Below, one piece after another: positions 1-7,595 of a DNA stretch of 11,639 nucleotides. A program made the position numbers and the translations under genes. The notes beneath the pieces are model-generated. The model made no database searches. It saw nothing but the letters and a program-made list of their open reading frames with translations, and had not been told where the DNA came from. How positions within the stretch are numbered: position 1 is the first letter of the stretch; each line of letters begins with the position of its first letter. Source of the DNA: Pseudomonadota bacterium. Lineage in GTDB: Bacteria > Pseudomonadota > Alphaproteobacteria > Sphingomonadales > Sphingomonadaceae. The stretch is taken from NCBI GenBank assembly GCA_023416515.1, contig JAEZHP010000091.1, forward strand, positions 1-11,639, written 5' to 3'.

Positions 1-2
1 GC

Positions 3-956
3 CTAAGCCTCGACCCGGCGCCTGACGTTGTCGCCCTGGTGCCGGGCCTCGACCACGGCGACCGGTTCCACGGTCACCTTGCCGGCGCTCCGCGACGCGT
101 GGATCAGCATCAGGTCGTCGATCATCACGCCGCCTTCGTCGCCGGCGACGACGATGTCTCCGCGCCTGAGCGAGCCGTTGATCGCCGCGCCGATGTCGCG
201 CTGCATGTCGAGATCGCGCGGCGCACGAACGCCGCAGGGGGTGAGCGCGAGCTGGATGAGGCCCGACGCGTCGACACCGGCATGGCTTCGGCCGCCCGCC
301 AGATAAGGCGCATGCATTAGCTTCATGGCGACCGCTGCGGGATCGCATTCCGCTTCGTCGACCCGGCGCAGATGGCTCAAGGGCACGCAGCCCATCTCGC
401 TCATCAGGCAGGCGCCTTCCTCATGGCCCGTCAGCCGGGCACCCATCGGCATGCAGGCCAGGCGGGTCGCCTCGATATTGCTGTCGGCGAAGACTGGGAC
501 CTTCGCCTCGCACACGACGTGGGTGGGCTCGGCCGGCTCCACCAGCTCGATCGCCTCGACATAGCCGACGCGGTGGTCCGCGGCGCAATAGCCCCAAGCC
601 CAATGCTCGGAATATTCGAGAACGTGGAAGCCTTCGCCCGGGAGGAGTTCGGAGACCGCGTCGCCGTCGGCGGCAGGCTGCGGCCACACCATCGTCGCGC
701 GCGAGCCGCATGCGCGGGGCAGCGGGCGGGCGTAATGAGAGGAGATCACTTTGCTCGCCAGCGCGATATCGGCGATGTCGCGGCGATAGGCGTGAACCCG
801 CGGGTCGAGCCTGAGCGAGCGTCCCTGAAGGCCGAAGTGGAGCTTCTCGACCTGCGTCCCAGCGTCAGTGCTGGAGGATGAGCCCTCGTTCCTTGGCCGG
901 TCGGCTTCGGGCGGCGCTGCTGTGGTCCTGCTCGAGATTGCGTTGGAAGCGCTCAA
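3..956 (-). CDS. NlpC/P60-like protein, catalytic Cys missing (probable pseudoenzyme)
   Basis: The 317-residue protein has the layout of sphingomonad C40-family (NlpC/P60) proteins. After an N-terminal lead, the recognisable part begins near residue 47 (LRLDPRVHAYRRD); an SH3-like region covers roughly 85-200 (SELLPGEGFHVLEY, WGYCAADHRVGYV) and the NlpC/P60 fold lies near 205-305. Active family members cleave peptide bonds in peptidoglycan with a Cys-His-His/Asn triad, the Cys usually sitting in G-[IV]-D-C-S-G. Here that motif reads GVDASGL (227-233), so the nucleophile is Ala230 (codon GCG). The segment that normally reads G-H-V-G-I is DEGGVM, with no His. Only the later His286 (LIHA) remains. 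Loss of hydrolase activity is inferred; a binding role is possible. The only plausible start is TTG at 956, with AGGA 5 bases upstream, so the gene begins inside the marR gene; no other ATG, GTG or TTG occurs in frame before the conserved part. Confidence 0.8.
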   Translation of the reverse strand: MSASNAISSRTTAAPPEADRPRNEGSSSSTDAGTQVEKLHFGLQGRSLRLDPRVHAYRRDIADIALASKVISSHYARPLPRACGSRATMVWPQPAADGDAVSELLPGEGFHVLEYSEHWAWGYCAADHRVGYVEAIELVEPAEPTHVVCEAKVPVFADSNIEATRLACMPMGARLTGHEEGACLMSEMGCVPLSHLRRVDEAECDPAAVAMKLMHAPYLAGGRSHAGVDASGLIQLALTPCGVRAPRDLDMQRDIGAAINGSLRRGDIVVAGDEGGVMIDDLMLIHASRSAGKVTVEPVAVVEARHQGDNVRRRVEA

Positions 957-1239
957 GGAATTCCTGTCCAGTGCTGGTTTTCGCGACGAATACGTTGCGC
1001 CGATCGGTCTCGTCGCGAACGCGGCGCAGATAGCCGAGCGACCCCAGCGTGTTCAAGGCGCGCGTGATAACCGGCTTGGACACACCGAGGATATTGGCCA
1101 GGCCACGAACCGTATGGGGTCCTGGCGTCTCGTAGACCAGCAGCATGAGCGCCATCTGGCGGTTGGTCAGGTCCGGCTGGCCTGATCGAACATAGTTGAT
1201 GAGCGTGCTCATCCAGTTGGTGAGGGCTTGATTGGGCAC
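865..1239 (-). CDS. MarR-family winged-helix transcriptional regulator
   Basis: The 124-residue protein shows a typical winged helix-turn-helix: helices around 25-50 (NRQMALMLLVYETPGPHTVRGLA), a recognition helix near 53-66 (VSKPVITRALNTLGSLGYL) and a basic wing at 71-88 (RRVRDETDRRNVFVAKT). Such proteins bind DNA as dimers and often repress adjacent genes in response to small ligands or oxidation. It is shorter than classical MarR (about 140-150 residues), and the flanking dimerisation helices are reduced. The start is GTG at 1239, with GGAG 9 bases upstream. It lies 85 bp downstream of the aminopeptidase gene and overlaps the NlpC/P60-like gene by 92 bp, so those two are probably co-expressed. 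Target genes cannot be read from the sequence; control of its own transcript is a reasonable guess. Confidence 0.85.
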   Translation of the reverse strand: MPNQALTNWMSTLINYVRSGQPDLTNRQMALMLLVYETPGPHTVRGLANILGVSKPVITRALNTLGSLGYLRRVRDETDRRNVFVAKTSTGQEFLERFQRNLEQDHSSAARSRPAKERGLILQH

Positions 1240-1324
1240 TTGAACTGACTCCGAAACGGCGTCGCGTCACCTTTGATCCTAGAAAACCAAAGAGCGTCCG
1301 TTTCGTTTCCATCTCAATTTTATT
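1240..1324 (-). promoter_or_regulatory. aminopeptidase-marR gap with spaced inverted repeat
   Basis: This 85-bp gap is the only real break in the minus-strand run, so it could hold a separate marR promoter. An 8-bp inverted repeat is present: CGAAACGG at 1252-1259 and CCGTTTCG at 1298-1305, 38 bp apart. The arms are too far apart for a terminator, but they could be two half-sites for a regulator. I see no convincing -35/-10 pair, so a promoter here is unproven. Confidence 0.3.
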
Positions 1325-2722
1325 TCAATCCGTTACGGGTCCGTATCGTCGCTTGAGAAGCTGCCATGAGGCGCGCAGTCCGAGCGCGTCGCCGCCTTTC
1401 GGACGGCCCGGTTTTGACGAGGCGCGCCAGGCGAAAGTGTCGAAATGGGCCCAGCTCACGCCCTCGCCGACGAACTTCTGAAGGAACAGCGCCGCGGTGA
1501 CGGATCCGGCGAATGGGGTCTCGCCCGCATTGGAAAGGTCGGCGATGTCGGAGGCGAATAGCTCCTCATAGGCTTTCCACAGAGGCATGCGCCAAACCGG
1601 GTCGGTCACCGAATCGCCGCCGGCGATCAGGTCGGCGGCCAGCGAATCGTCATTTGCGAACAGTGCAGGAAGGTCGGGGCCAAGCGCCACCCGCGCCGCG
1701 CCGGTGAGAGTCGCGAAGTCGATGACCAGCTCGGGCTTGTCCTCGCAGGCGCGGGTGAGCGCGTCGGCCAGGATCAGCCGCCCCTCCGCGTCGGTGTTGC
1801 CGATCTCTACGCTGAGGCCCTGGCGGCTTCGAAGGACGTCGCCGGGACGGGTCGCGGCAGCCGACACCGCATTCTCGACGGCCGGGATCAGCAAGTGGAG
1901 GCGGACCGGGAGGTTCGCGCCGATGATCAGCCTGGCCAGGGCAAGCGCGTGGGCAGCGCCGCCCATGTCCTTCTTCATCAGGCGCATTCCGGAAGACGGC
2001 TTGATGTCGAGGCCGCCGGTGTCGAAGCACACGCCCTTGCCGACGATGGCGATGCGGGGGTGGCGCCGATCGCCCCATTCGAGCTCGATCAGCCGCGGGC
2101 CGCGCTGCTCGGTCGCCGCGGCTCCGACCGCGTGAATCATCGGATAATGTTCGGCGAGCTCCTTGCCGCTCGTGACCTTGAGCTTCACGCCCCCCGCTTC
2201 GGCAACCTCCTGCGCGGCCGCCTGGAGCTCGGCCGGGCCGAGATCGCCTGCGGGCAGGTTGACGAGATCGCGCACCAGGTTGGTCGCCTCCGCGATCCTC
2301 ACCGTCTCCTCGATCCGCGCCGGTTCCCCGGTCAGCAGGACCCGAGGGCCCTTGGCCTGCTTGTCCTTCTTGAACCGGTCGAAGCGATATTGGGCGAGAA
2401 GCCAGCCGAGCGTCGCCGGCCCCGGAGATCCCTCCGCCAGCTTGTAGGTGCCTTCAGGCAGGCTCTCCGCCGCCTTGGCGAGGCACCACTCGCTCAGGGA
2501 GTCGCGGTTGGCGACCCCGAGCAGCACCGACCAGTCGTCGCGCTCCCCGGGCAGGATCGCGAGCTGGAACCCTTCGCCCTTGAACCCTTGCGCCTTCGCC
2601 GCCTGCCGGACGCGCTCCGGCTGGGCTTTGAGCCAGTCGTCGAAGCTCTTCTTGTCGGTGAGGTGGAGCGGAGTGGCGGCCTGCCCGCGATCGGGCTGGA
2701 GGAGCGAAGCGAGGTCGGTCAT
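1325..2722 (-). CDS. M17-family leucyl aminopeptidase
   Basis: The 465-residue protein is a cytosolic two-metal aminopeptidase that removes N-terminal residues during peptide turnover. All signature residues of the M17 catalytic domain are visible and keep the spacing known from PepA: Lys229 and Asp234 (VGKGVCFDTGG), catalytic Lys241, Asp252 (KKDMGG), Asp311 and Glu313 in the NTDAEGRL signature, and Arg315. The N-terminal domain (about 1-140) is divergent, as usual in this family. The C-terminal part has the expected SNAGETPFAGSVTAALFL and WAHFDTFAW stretches. It starts at ATG 2722, 9 bp after the rimO stop, with only a G-rich weak ribosome site, so translational coupling to rimO is likely. 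Members often form hexamers; that cannot be judged here. The exact subgroup (PepA, PepB or other) is uncertain, so no symbol is given. Confidence 0.95.
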   Translation of the reverse strand: MTDLASLLQPDRGQAATPLHLTDKKSFDDWLKAQPERVRQAAKAQGFKGEGFQLAILPGERDDWSVLLGVANRDSLSEWCLAKAAESLPEGTYKLAEGSPGPATLGWLLAQYRFDRFKKDKQAKGPRVLLTGEPARIEETVRIAEATNLVRDLVNLPAGDLGPAELQAAAQEVAEAGGVKLKVTSGKELAEHYPMIHAVGAAATEQRGPRLIELEWGDRRHPRIAIVGKGVCFDTGGLDIKPSSGMRLMKKDMGGAAHALALARLIIGANLPVRLHLLIPAVENAVSAAATRPGDVLRSRQGLSVEIGNTDAEGRLILADALTRACEDKPELVIDFATLTGAARVALGPDLPALFANDDSLAADLIAGGDSVTDPVWRMPLWKAYEELFASDIADLSNAGETPFAGSVTAALFLQKFVGEGVSWAHFDTFAWRASSKPGRPKGGDALGLRASWQLLKRRYGPVTD

Positions 2723-2731
2723 CCGCCCCGA

Positions 2732-4081
2732 TTAGCCGTTCAGCGGCACTCCGAACAGGTCGTGCTCGTCGGCGTCCTCGACGAGGACCTTCACGATGTC
2801 GCCCTGCTTGAGGGCGCCGGCGTCGCGAAGGTGGACTTCGCCGTCGATCTCGGGAGCGTCGGCCTTGGAGCGGCCGGTCGCGCCGCCCTCGTCACCGACG
2901 ACATCGATGATCACGTCGATCTCGCGGCCGACCTTGGCCTGGAGCTTGGCGGCCGAGATTGCGGCGCTCTTCGCCATGAAGCGGGCGTAACGCTCGTGCT
3001 TCACTTCTTCCGGCACTGCGCCTGGCAGGACATTGGCCGCCGCGCCCTCGACCGGCTCGAACGGGAAGGCGCCGACTCGGTCAAGTTGCGCCTCGTCCAG
3101 CCAATCGAGCAGATACTGGAAATCCTCCTCGGTCTCGCCGGGGAAGCCGGTGATGAAGGTCGATCGGATGGCGATGTCCGGGCAGATTGCGCGCCACGAG
3201 CGGATCCGTTCGAGCACCTTCGCCTCGTTGGCGGGCCGACGCATCGCCTTGAGGACGTTGCGGCTGGCATGCTGGAACGGGATGTCGAGATAGGGGAGGA
3301 CCAAGCCCTCGGCCATCAGCGGGATGACCTGGTCGACGTGGGGATAGGGATAAACATAGTGGAGCCGCACCCAGGGAGCGATCTTGCCCAGCTCGCGGGC
3401 AAGGTCGGTCATGTGGGCACGCGCCTCGCCGCCCTTCCACGGCCAGCTCTGGTGCTTGAGGTCGACGCCGTAGGCCGACGTGTCCTGGCTGATCACCAGA
3501 AGCTCGCTGGTGCCGGCGGCGACGAGCTTCTCAGCCTCGCGGAGGATCGCGTCGGGGCGGCGGCTCACCAGGTCGCCGCGAAGGCTCGGGATGATGCAGA
3601 AGGCGCAGCGGTGGTTGCAGCCCTCGGAAATCTTCAGATAGCTGTAGTGGCGCGGCGTGAGCTTGAGGCCCGCGTCCGGAACCAGATTGAGGAAGGCGTC
3701 CGGCGGCACCGGCGCCGCCTCGTGCACCGCTCCGACCACTTCCTCATATTGATGGGCGCCGGTCACCGCGAGCACGTTGGGGAACTTGGCGCGGATCATC
3801 TCCGCTTCCTTGCCCATGCAGCCGGTGACGATGACCCGGCCATTCTCGGCGATGGCCTCGCCGATCGCCTCGAGGCTCTCTTCCTTGGCGGAATCGAGGA
3901 AGCCGCAGGTGTTGACCAGGACGACGTCGGCGCCGGCATAGTCCGCGGACATGGCGTAGCCGTCCGAGCGGAGCTTGGTGAGGATGCGTTCGGAATCGAC
4001 AAGGTTCTTGGGACAGCCAAGCGAAACCATGCCGATTTTCGGCGGAGAAGGGAGCACGCGTGCCATGAAGGCGCGCGACAT
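2732..4081 (-). CDS. rimO: ribosomal protein S12 methylthiotransferase RimO
   Basis: The 449-residue protein is a radical-SAM methylthiotransferase that modifies the conserved aspartate of ribosomal protein S12. Domain order is complete. The N-terminal MTTase domain has the auxiliary-cluster cysteines Cys23 (GMVSLGCPKN), Cys59 (VNTCGFLDSA) and Cys88 (VTGCMGK). The radical-SAM domain has the CX3CX2C motif Cys155/Cys159/Cys162 (SEGCNHRCAFCIIP). A C-terminal TRAM domain covers about 382-446. The VSLGCPKNLVDSE opening and SAKEES separate RimO from the tRNA enzyme MiaB. The first ATG is at 4081; the ATG at 4066 (MARVLPSPPKIG) is an alternative, and neither has a strong ribosome site. It heads the run with the aminopeptidase gene, and its promoter must lie in the gap shared with amn. 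Confidence 0.96.
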   Translation of the reverse strand: MSRAFMARVLPSPPKIGMVSLGCPKNLVDSERILTKLRSDGYAMSADYAGADVVLVNTCGFLDSAKEESLEAIGEAIAENGRVIVTGCMGKEAEMIRAKFPNVLAVTGAHQYEEVVGAVHEAAPVPPDAFLNLVPDAGLKLTPRHYSYLKISEGCNHRCAFCIIPSLRGDLVSRRPDAILREAEKLVAAGTSELLVISQDTSAYGVDLKHQSWPWKGGEARAHMTDLARELGKIAPWVRLHYVYPYPHVDQVIPLMAEGLVLPYLDIPFQHASRNVLKAMRRPANEAKVLERIRSWRAICPDIAIRSTFITGFPGETEEDFQYLLDWLDEAQLDRVGAFPFEPVEGAAANVLPGAVPEEVKHERYARFMAKSAAISAAKLQAKVGREIDVIIDVVGDEGGATGRSKADAPEIDGEVHLRDAGALKQGDIVKVLVEDADEHDLFGVPLNG

Positions 4082-4315
4082 AGGGCCCGCCGCTCGAAAT
4101 TACCAGAGCGTGGAACCACCCTCGGTCATATCCGCGAGCGCGGGAATCCAGCTTGTTTTCAGTGCCATAGGAAAAGGGGAAGCTGATCCTCGCTTTCGTG
4201 AGGATGACGGAAAGGGCAGGGGCCGCCGGCCCCGCCTGGTCCCCGAACCCGCGGAATGGACGCGCACGGCCGATCTGCTAAGCCCGGGTGAAACAAGAAC
4301 AAGAAAGGATAACGC
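4082..4315. promoter_or_regulatory. divergent rimO/amn control region
   Basis: This 234-bp gap separates the divergent rimO and amn starts and must supply promoters for both, but no convincing -35/-10 pair stands out. It contains a cloverleaf-like palindromic repeat (about 4124-4208) and a GC-rich hairpin at 4219-4233 (GGGGCC / GGCCCC, loop GCC). The hairpin can be lengthened through a bulged A to 4215-4236. There is no T-run, so it is not an ordinary terminator. If amn transcription begins upstream of it, it would form part of the amn leader. Confidence 0.45.
4124..4208. repeat. cloverleaf-like palindromic repeat, copy 1 (REP-like)
   Basis: An outer pair GTCA (4125-4128) / TGAC (4205-4208) encloses three inverted repeats: CCGCG / CGCGG (4132-4143), CAGCTT (4149-4154) / AAGCTG (4180-4185), and a strong 8-bp arm 4186-4193 / 4198-4205 with loop TTTC and one G-T pair. 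The middle arm holds a further TTTTC / GAAAA pairing. Copy 2 at about 10084-10151 has the same three-arm plan and the same outer GTCA/TGAC. This looks like a member of a small dispersed intergenic repeat family; the copy number elsewhere is unknown. Confidence 0.55.
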
Positions 4316-5761
4316 TTGAATCAGTCGCCCTCCGCGCCCTTCCTCGACGAACTCGCCGACCGCTTCGACCGCTCGATCGGCAACCTGCGCGACTCGCTGC
4401 GCAACTTCATCCATCACGGGACGAGGCCGGACCAGGAATGGCGCGCATCCGGCGCCTTCACTTACCCTGAGCTGCGAATCCATTATCGCGGCGATTCCGC
4501 CAAGTCGAAGACCGGGCGTGCCTGGGGACGGCTTGGTGATGCGGGCACCTACGCGATCAGCGTCACCCAGCCGGCACTGTTTCGCGACTATCTCGCCGAG
4601 CAGCTCGACTTCCTTCTGAGCAATTACGACATCGAGGTCGAGATCGGCCAAAGCCGCCAGGAGATTCCGTTCGCTTACGTTCTCGGCGAAGGGGTCGACG
4701 TCGCGGACGTCATGGTCTCCGACCTCGTCCGAAGCTTCCCGGCGCCTGACCTCGCCCATATCGGCGACGAGGTCGCGGACGGCGTGTGGATCCCGAATGG
4801 CGACGCGCACCATCCGCTGGCGCTCTTCGACGCCCTGCGGACGGACTTCAGCCTCGCGCGGCTTCGCCACTATACCGGCACCAGCCCGGAGCATTTCCAG
4901 CGCTTCATCCTGTTCACCAACTACCAGCGCTACGTCGACCATTTCATCCGCTGGGGCGTCGGCCAGGTCCAGGACCCGGACAGCCGATTCACCGCGCTCG
5001 CGGGCGCCGGCGGGATGATGGTCACTTCGGAATATGGAGATGCCGAGGCCGCGGTCGCCGACAGCACGTTCAAGCGGTTCCAGATGCCGGCTTATCACCT
5101 CGTGGCCGAGGGCGGCACCGGGATCACTCTGGTCAATATCGGAGTCGGTCCCGCCAACGCCAAGACGATCACCGATCACCTCGCCGTTCTTCGTCCCGAG
5201 GCGTGGATGATGATCGGCCATTGCGGCGGCCTTCGCGGCTCGCAGAAGATCGGCGACTATGTCCTTGCTCACGCTTATCTGCGCGACGACCACATCCTCG
5301 ACGCGGTGCTTCCAGCGGCGGTCCCGATCCCGCCGATCGCCGAGGTCCAGCAGGCGCTCCAGCATGCGGCGCTGATGATCTCGGGCGAGGACGAGGAGGC
5401 GCTCAAGGAGCGATTGCGCACCGGCACCGTCGTGACCACCGACGACCGCAACTGGGAGCTTCGCTATTCATCCTCGGCGCTTCTGTTCAACCAGAGCAGG
5501 GCAGTGGCGATCGACATGGAAAGCGCGACCATCGCCGCCCAGGGCTACCGCTTCAGGGTTCCCTACGGCACCTTGCTGTGCATTTCGGACAAGCCGCTCC
5601 ACGGCGAGATCAAGCTACCGGGACAGGCCAACCGCTTCTACGAGCGGGCGATCGAGGAGCATGTGAAGATCGCCATCTTGGCCTGCGACCTGATGCGCCA
5701 GAACAGCAGGCGCCTCCACAGCCGCAAGCTTCGCGCCTTCAACGAGCCTGCCTTCCGCTAG
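4316..5761 (+). CDS. amn: AMP nucleosidase
   Basis: The 481-residue protein hydrolyses AMP to adenine and ribose 5-phosphate in purine salvage and adenylate control. The N-terminal half (about 10-180) matches the AMP-nucleosidase-specific domain (TYPELRIHYRGD, GRAWGRLGDAGTYAISVT). The C-terminal half (about 230-460) is a purine-nucleoside-phosphorylase-like domain with GHCGGLRGSQKIGDYVLA (301-318), AIDMESATIAAQGYRFRVPY (398-417, purine-pocket Glu402) and ISDKPLHGEIKLPG (423-436, probable catalytic Asp425). The length is normal for the family. The start is TTG at 4316, preceded by AAAGGAT with about 5 spacer bases, which decides the start. The stop codon overlaps the converging channel gene. 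A TTG start may keep the amount of this AMP-consuming enzyme low; that is inference. Confidence 0.95.
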   Translation: MNQSPSAPFLDELADRFDRSIGNLRDSLRNFIHHGTRPDQEWRASGAFTYPELRIHYRGDSAKSKTGRAWGRLGDAGTYAISVTQPALFRDYLAEQLDFLLSNYDIEVEIGQSRQEIPFAYVLGEGVDVADVMVSDLVRSFPAPDLAHIGDEVADGVWIPNGDAHHPLALFDALRTDFSLARLRHYTGTSPEHFQRFILFTNYQRYVDHFIRWGVGQVQDPDSRFTALAGAGGMMVTSEYGDAEAAVADSTFKRFQMPAYHLVAEGGTGITLVNIGVGPANAKTITDHLAVLRPEAWMMIGHCGGLRGSQKIGDYVLAHAYLRDDHILDAVLPAAVPIPPIAEVQQALQHAALMISGEDEEALKERLRTGTVVTTDDRNWELRYSSSALLFNQSRAVAIDMESATIAAQGYRFRVPYGTLLCISDKPLHGEIKLPGQANRFYERAIEEHVKIAILACDLMRQNSRRLHSRKLRAFNEPAFR

Positions 5762-6831
5762 GACTGACGGGCGGGAACGACGGCCGGCTCCTTGTCGGCT
5801 TCGTGGAAGCAGGTGGGCACGATCTCGACGATGGTGTCACCCGGGTGAAGCGCTTTGGCGCCTTCCTCCCAGAAGCCGATGGGCTGCCCGTCGCGGACGA
5901 TGCGGACCCCGAGGCCGGGTTTGAGGTCGGCAAGCGGTCGCCCGACTTCGCCGTCGCGCACGGGACGTTCGATGAGCTGGACCCGTCCGGACATGCTCGC
6001 CAGGTCCGCGATATAGTCGTGGACGACGGGCCCATCGGCCGAACCCGCCAGCAACAGGCCGGCGAAGCTCACCGGGTTGACCACCGTCGTCGCGCCGGCC
6101 TGGCGGGCGAGAAGCTCGTTGTCCGTATTGCGCACCTTAACCGTGATCTTGAGGTTCGGCGCGATATGGCGAGCGGTCAGGGTCACGAGGATCGACGTGT
6201 CGTCGCTTCCCGCCGACACGATCAGCGCCTTGGCTTCCTCGATCCGTACGGCGAGCAGGGTCTTGTCGCGAGTCGCGTCGGCGGCGAGCACCGCGCAGCC
6301 AAGCTCCTCGGCATCGCGGATTGCGTCCTCCTCGCAATCGATGACGACGATCCGCCGGGGGTCGGTTCCGCGCGCGATGAGTTCCTTCACCGCCTCGGTG
6401 CCGCTGACACCATAGCCGACCACCACGACATGGTCCTTAAGGGCGTTCTGAATCCGCTCCATGAGCCATTTGCTCCAAACCCGTTTGATGACGAATGTGT
6501 AGGCGGTGCCCGCCAGGATCAGGATGAAGAAGATCCTGATCGGAGTGACGATCAGCGCGTCGAACAGCCGCGCCTGGTCGGTTACCGGAACGACGTCGCC
6601 ATAGCCCGTCGTCGTCGCGCTGATCATCGTGAAATAGATGATGTCGCTGAAGCTGACGTGGCCGTCGTAATTGTCGCGCAAGCTGTCGCGCTCGATCCAG
6701 TGGAAGCCGATGATGAAGGCGAGCAGGGCCAGCATCAGTGCGACCCGGATCGCGAACTGCGTCCAGGGGCCGAGCGACGAGTTCCGCCGCAGCGTCATGT
6801 GCCGCAGGTCCTGGCCCCGGCGACGGAGCAT
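5758..6831 (-). CDS. two-TM potassium channel subunit with RCK (TrkA-N/TrkA-C) domains
   Basis: The 357-residue inner-membrane protein has the MthK-type layout. TM1 lies near 27-43 (IRVALMLALLAFIIGF). A pore helix and selectivity filter TTTGYGD (73-79) resemble the K+ channel TVGYGD signature. TM2 is near 92-113, and a cytosolic RCK domain begins at about 134 with the Rossmann motif GYGVSG (139-144) and a strand ending in acidic residues (IVVIDCEEDA). A C-terminal RCK_C-like part runs from about 270 to 340. Such channels pass K+ and are gated by ligands at the RCK ring; the ligand cannot be read here. The ATG at 6831 overlaps the surE stop in TGATG, indicating coupled translation. An ATG at 6798 is an alternative start. 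Its stop overlaps the amn stop. Confidence 0.93.
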   Translation of the reverse strand: MLRRRGQDLRHMTLRRNSSLGPWTQFAIRVALMLALLAFIIGFHWIERDSLRDNYDGHVSFSDIIYFTMISATTTGYGDVVPVTDQARLFDALIVTPIRIFFILILAGTAYTFVIKRVWSKWLMERIQNALKDHVVVVGYGVSGTEAVKELIARGTDPRRIVVIDCEEDAIRDAEELGCAVLAADATRDKTLLAVRIEEAKALIVSAGSDDTSILVTLTARHIAPNLKITVKVRNTDNELLARQAGATTVVNPVSFAGLLLAGSADGPVVHDYIADLASMSGRVQLIERPVRDGEVGRPLADLKPGLGVRIVRDGQPIGFWEEGAKALHPGDTIVEIVPTCFHEADKEPAVVPARQS

Positions 6832-7595
6832 CAGTCGTAGAGGCTCCCGAGCGCCGCCAGCGACGGTTCGTGGGTCAGGTCGAGATGGAGCGGCGAAACC
6901 GCGATATATCCATCGGCGACCGCCTCGAGGTCGCTCTGGTGGCCGGGCGTCTGCTCCATGGGTGCAAGGCCGAACCAGTAATAGCGGTAGCCGCGCGGGT
7001 CCTGCCGCTCGACGATTCGAAGGCGCCCGTAATCGCGGAAGCCCTGGCGGACGACACGGACTCCGCGCACCTTTTCGGACGGCAAGGCCGGAAAGTTGAC
7101 GTTGATGAGCGTGCGGTGGTCCATCGGCCGGCCGATGATCGGGCGAAGCACGCGGTCGGCCCAGGCTTCTGCGGCGCCGAACGGCACGCTGTCGCCCAGA
7201 CCCTCGCGCGAATAGCCTTGGCTAAGGGCGATCGACGGGATGCCCGCAAGCGCGCCCTCCATCGCCGCCGAGACCGTGCCCGAATAGGTGACGTCCTCGC
7301 CCAGGTTGGCGCCGCGGTTGACCCCGGACAGGATGAGGTCGGGGCGGTCGTCCTTCATGATGTGGGCGATCGCCATCATCACCGAATCGGTCGGAGTGCC
7401 GGTAACGCAGAAGCGCCGTTCACCCAGCTTTCGGACTCGAACCGGCACCGTGAGCGTCAGCGAATGCCCGGCGCCCGATTGCTCCTCGGCAGGAGCGATT
7501 ACCCAGATGTCATCGGAAAATTGAGCGGCGATCCGCTCCAGCACTGCAAGGCCCGGCGCGTTCACGCCGTCGTCGTTGGTGAGCAGGATACGCAT
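6831..7595 (-). CDS. surE: 5'/3'-nucleotidase SurE
   Basis: The 254-residue enzyme dephosphorylates nucleoside 5'- and 3'-monophosphates, using a divalent metal, in the cytosol. It opens with the family signature MRILLTNDDGVNAPGL. Metal ligands are visible as Asp8, Asp9, Ser40 (EEQSGAGHSLTL) and Asn93 (SGVNRGANLGEDVTYSGT), one off from E. coli numbering in the last two. The length is standard. The start at ATG 7595 is chosen because homology begins exactly there; the frame stays open upstream to a TTG at 7673, giving 26 residues of unconserved lead, which I reject. The ribosome site is poor (GGGA very close to the ATG). It is followed without a gap by the K+ channel gene and is divergent from the host-attachment-family gene. 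Confidence 0.94.
   Translation of the reverse strand: MRILLTNDDGVNAPGLAVLERIAAQFSDDIWVIAPAEEQSGAGHSLTLTVPVRVRKLGERRFCVTGTPTDSVMMAIAHIMKDDRPDLILSGVNRGANLGEDVTYSGTVSAAMEGALAGIPSIALSQGYSREGLGDSVPFGAAEAWADRVLRPIIGRPMDHRTLINVNFPALPSEKVRGVRVVRQGFRDYGRLRIVERQDPRGYRYYWFGLAPMEQTPGHQSDLEAVADGYIAVSPLHLDLTHEPSLAALGSLYD

Noticed and set aside
1895..4186. 763-codon plus-strand open frame antisense to the aminopeptidase and rimO genes
   Set aside because: It is a shadow of GC-rich codon use; both minus-strand genes have complete catalytic motifs and the antisense product has no recognisable domain.
4786..6840. 684-codon plus-strand open frame crossing amn and running antisense to the channel gene
   Set aside because: The translated product is Arg/Pro-rich without family signs, and amn and the channel gene explain the DNA fully.
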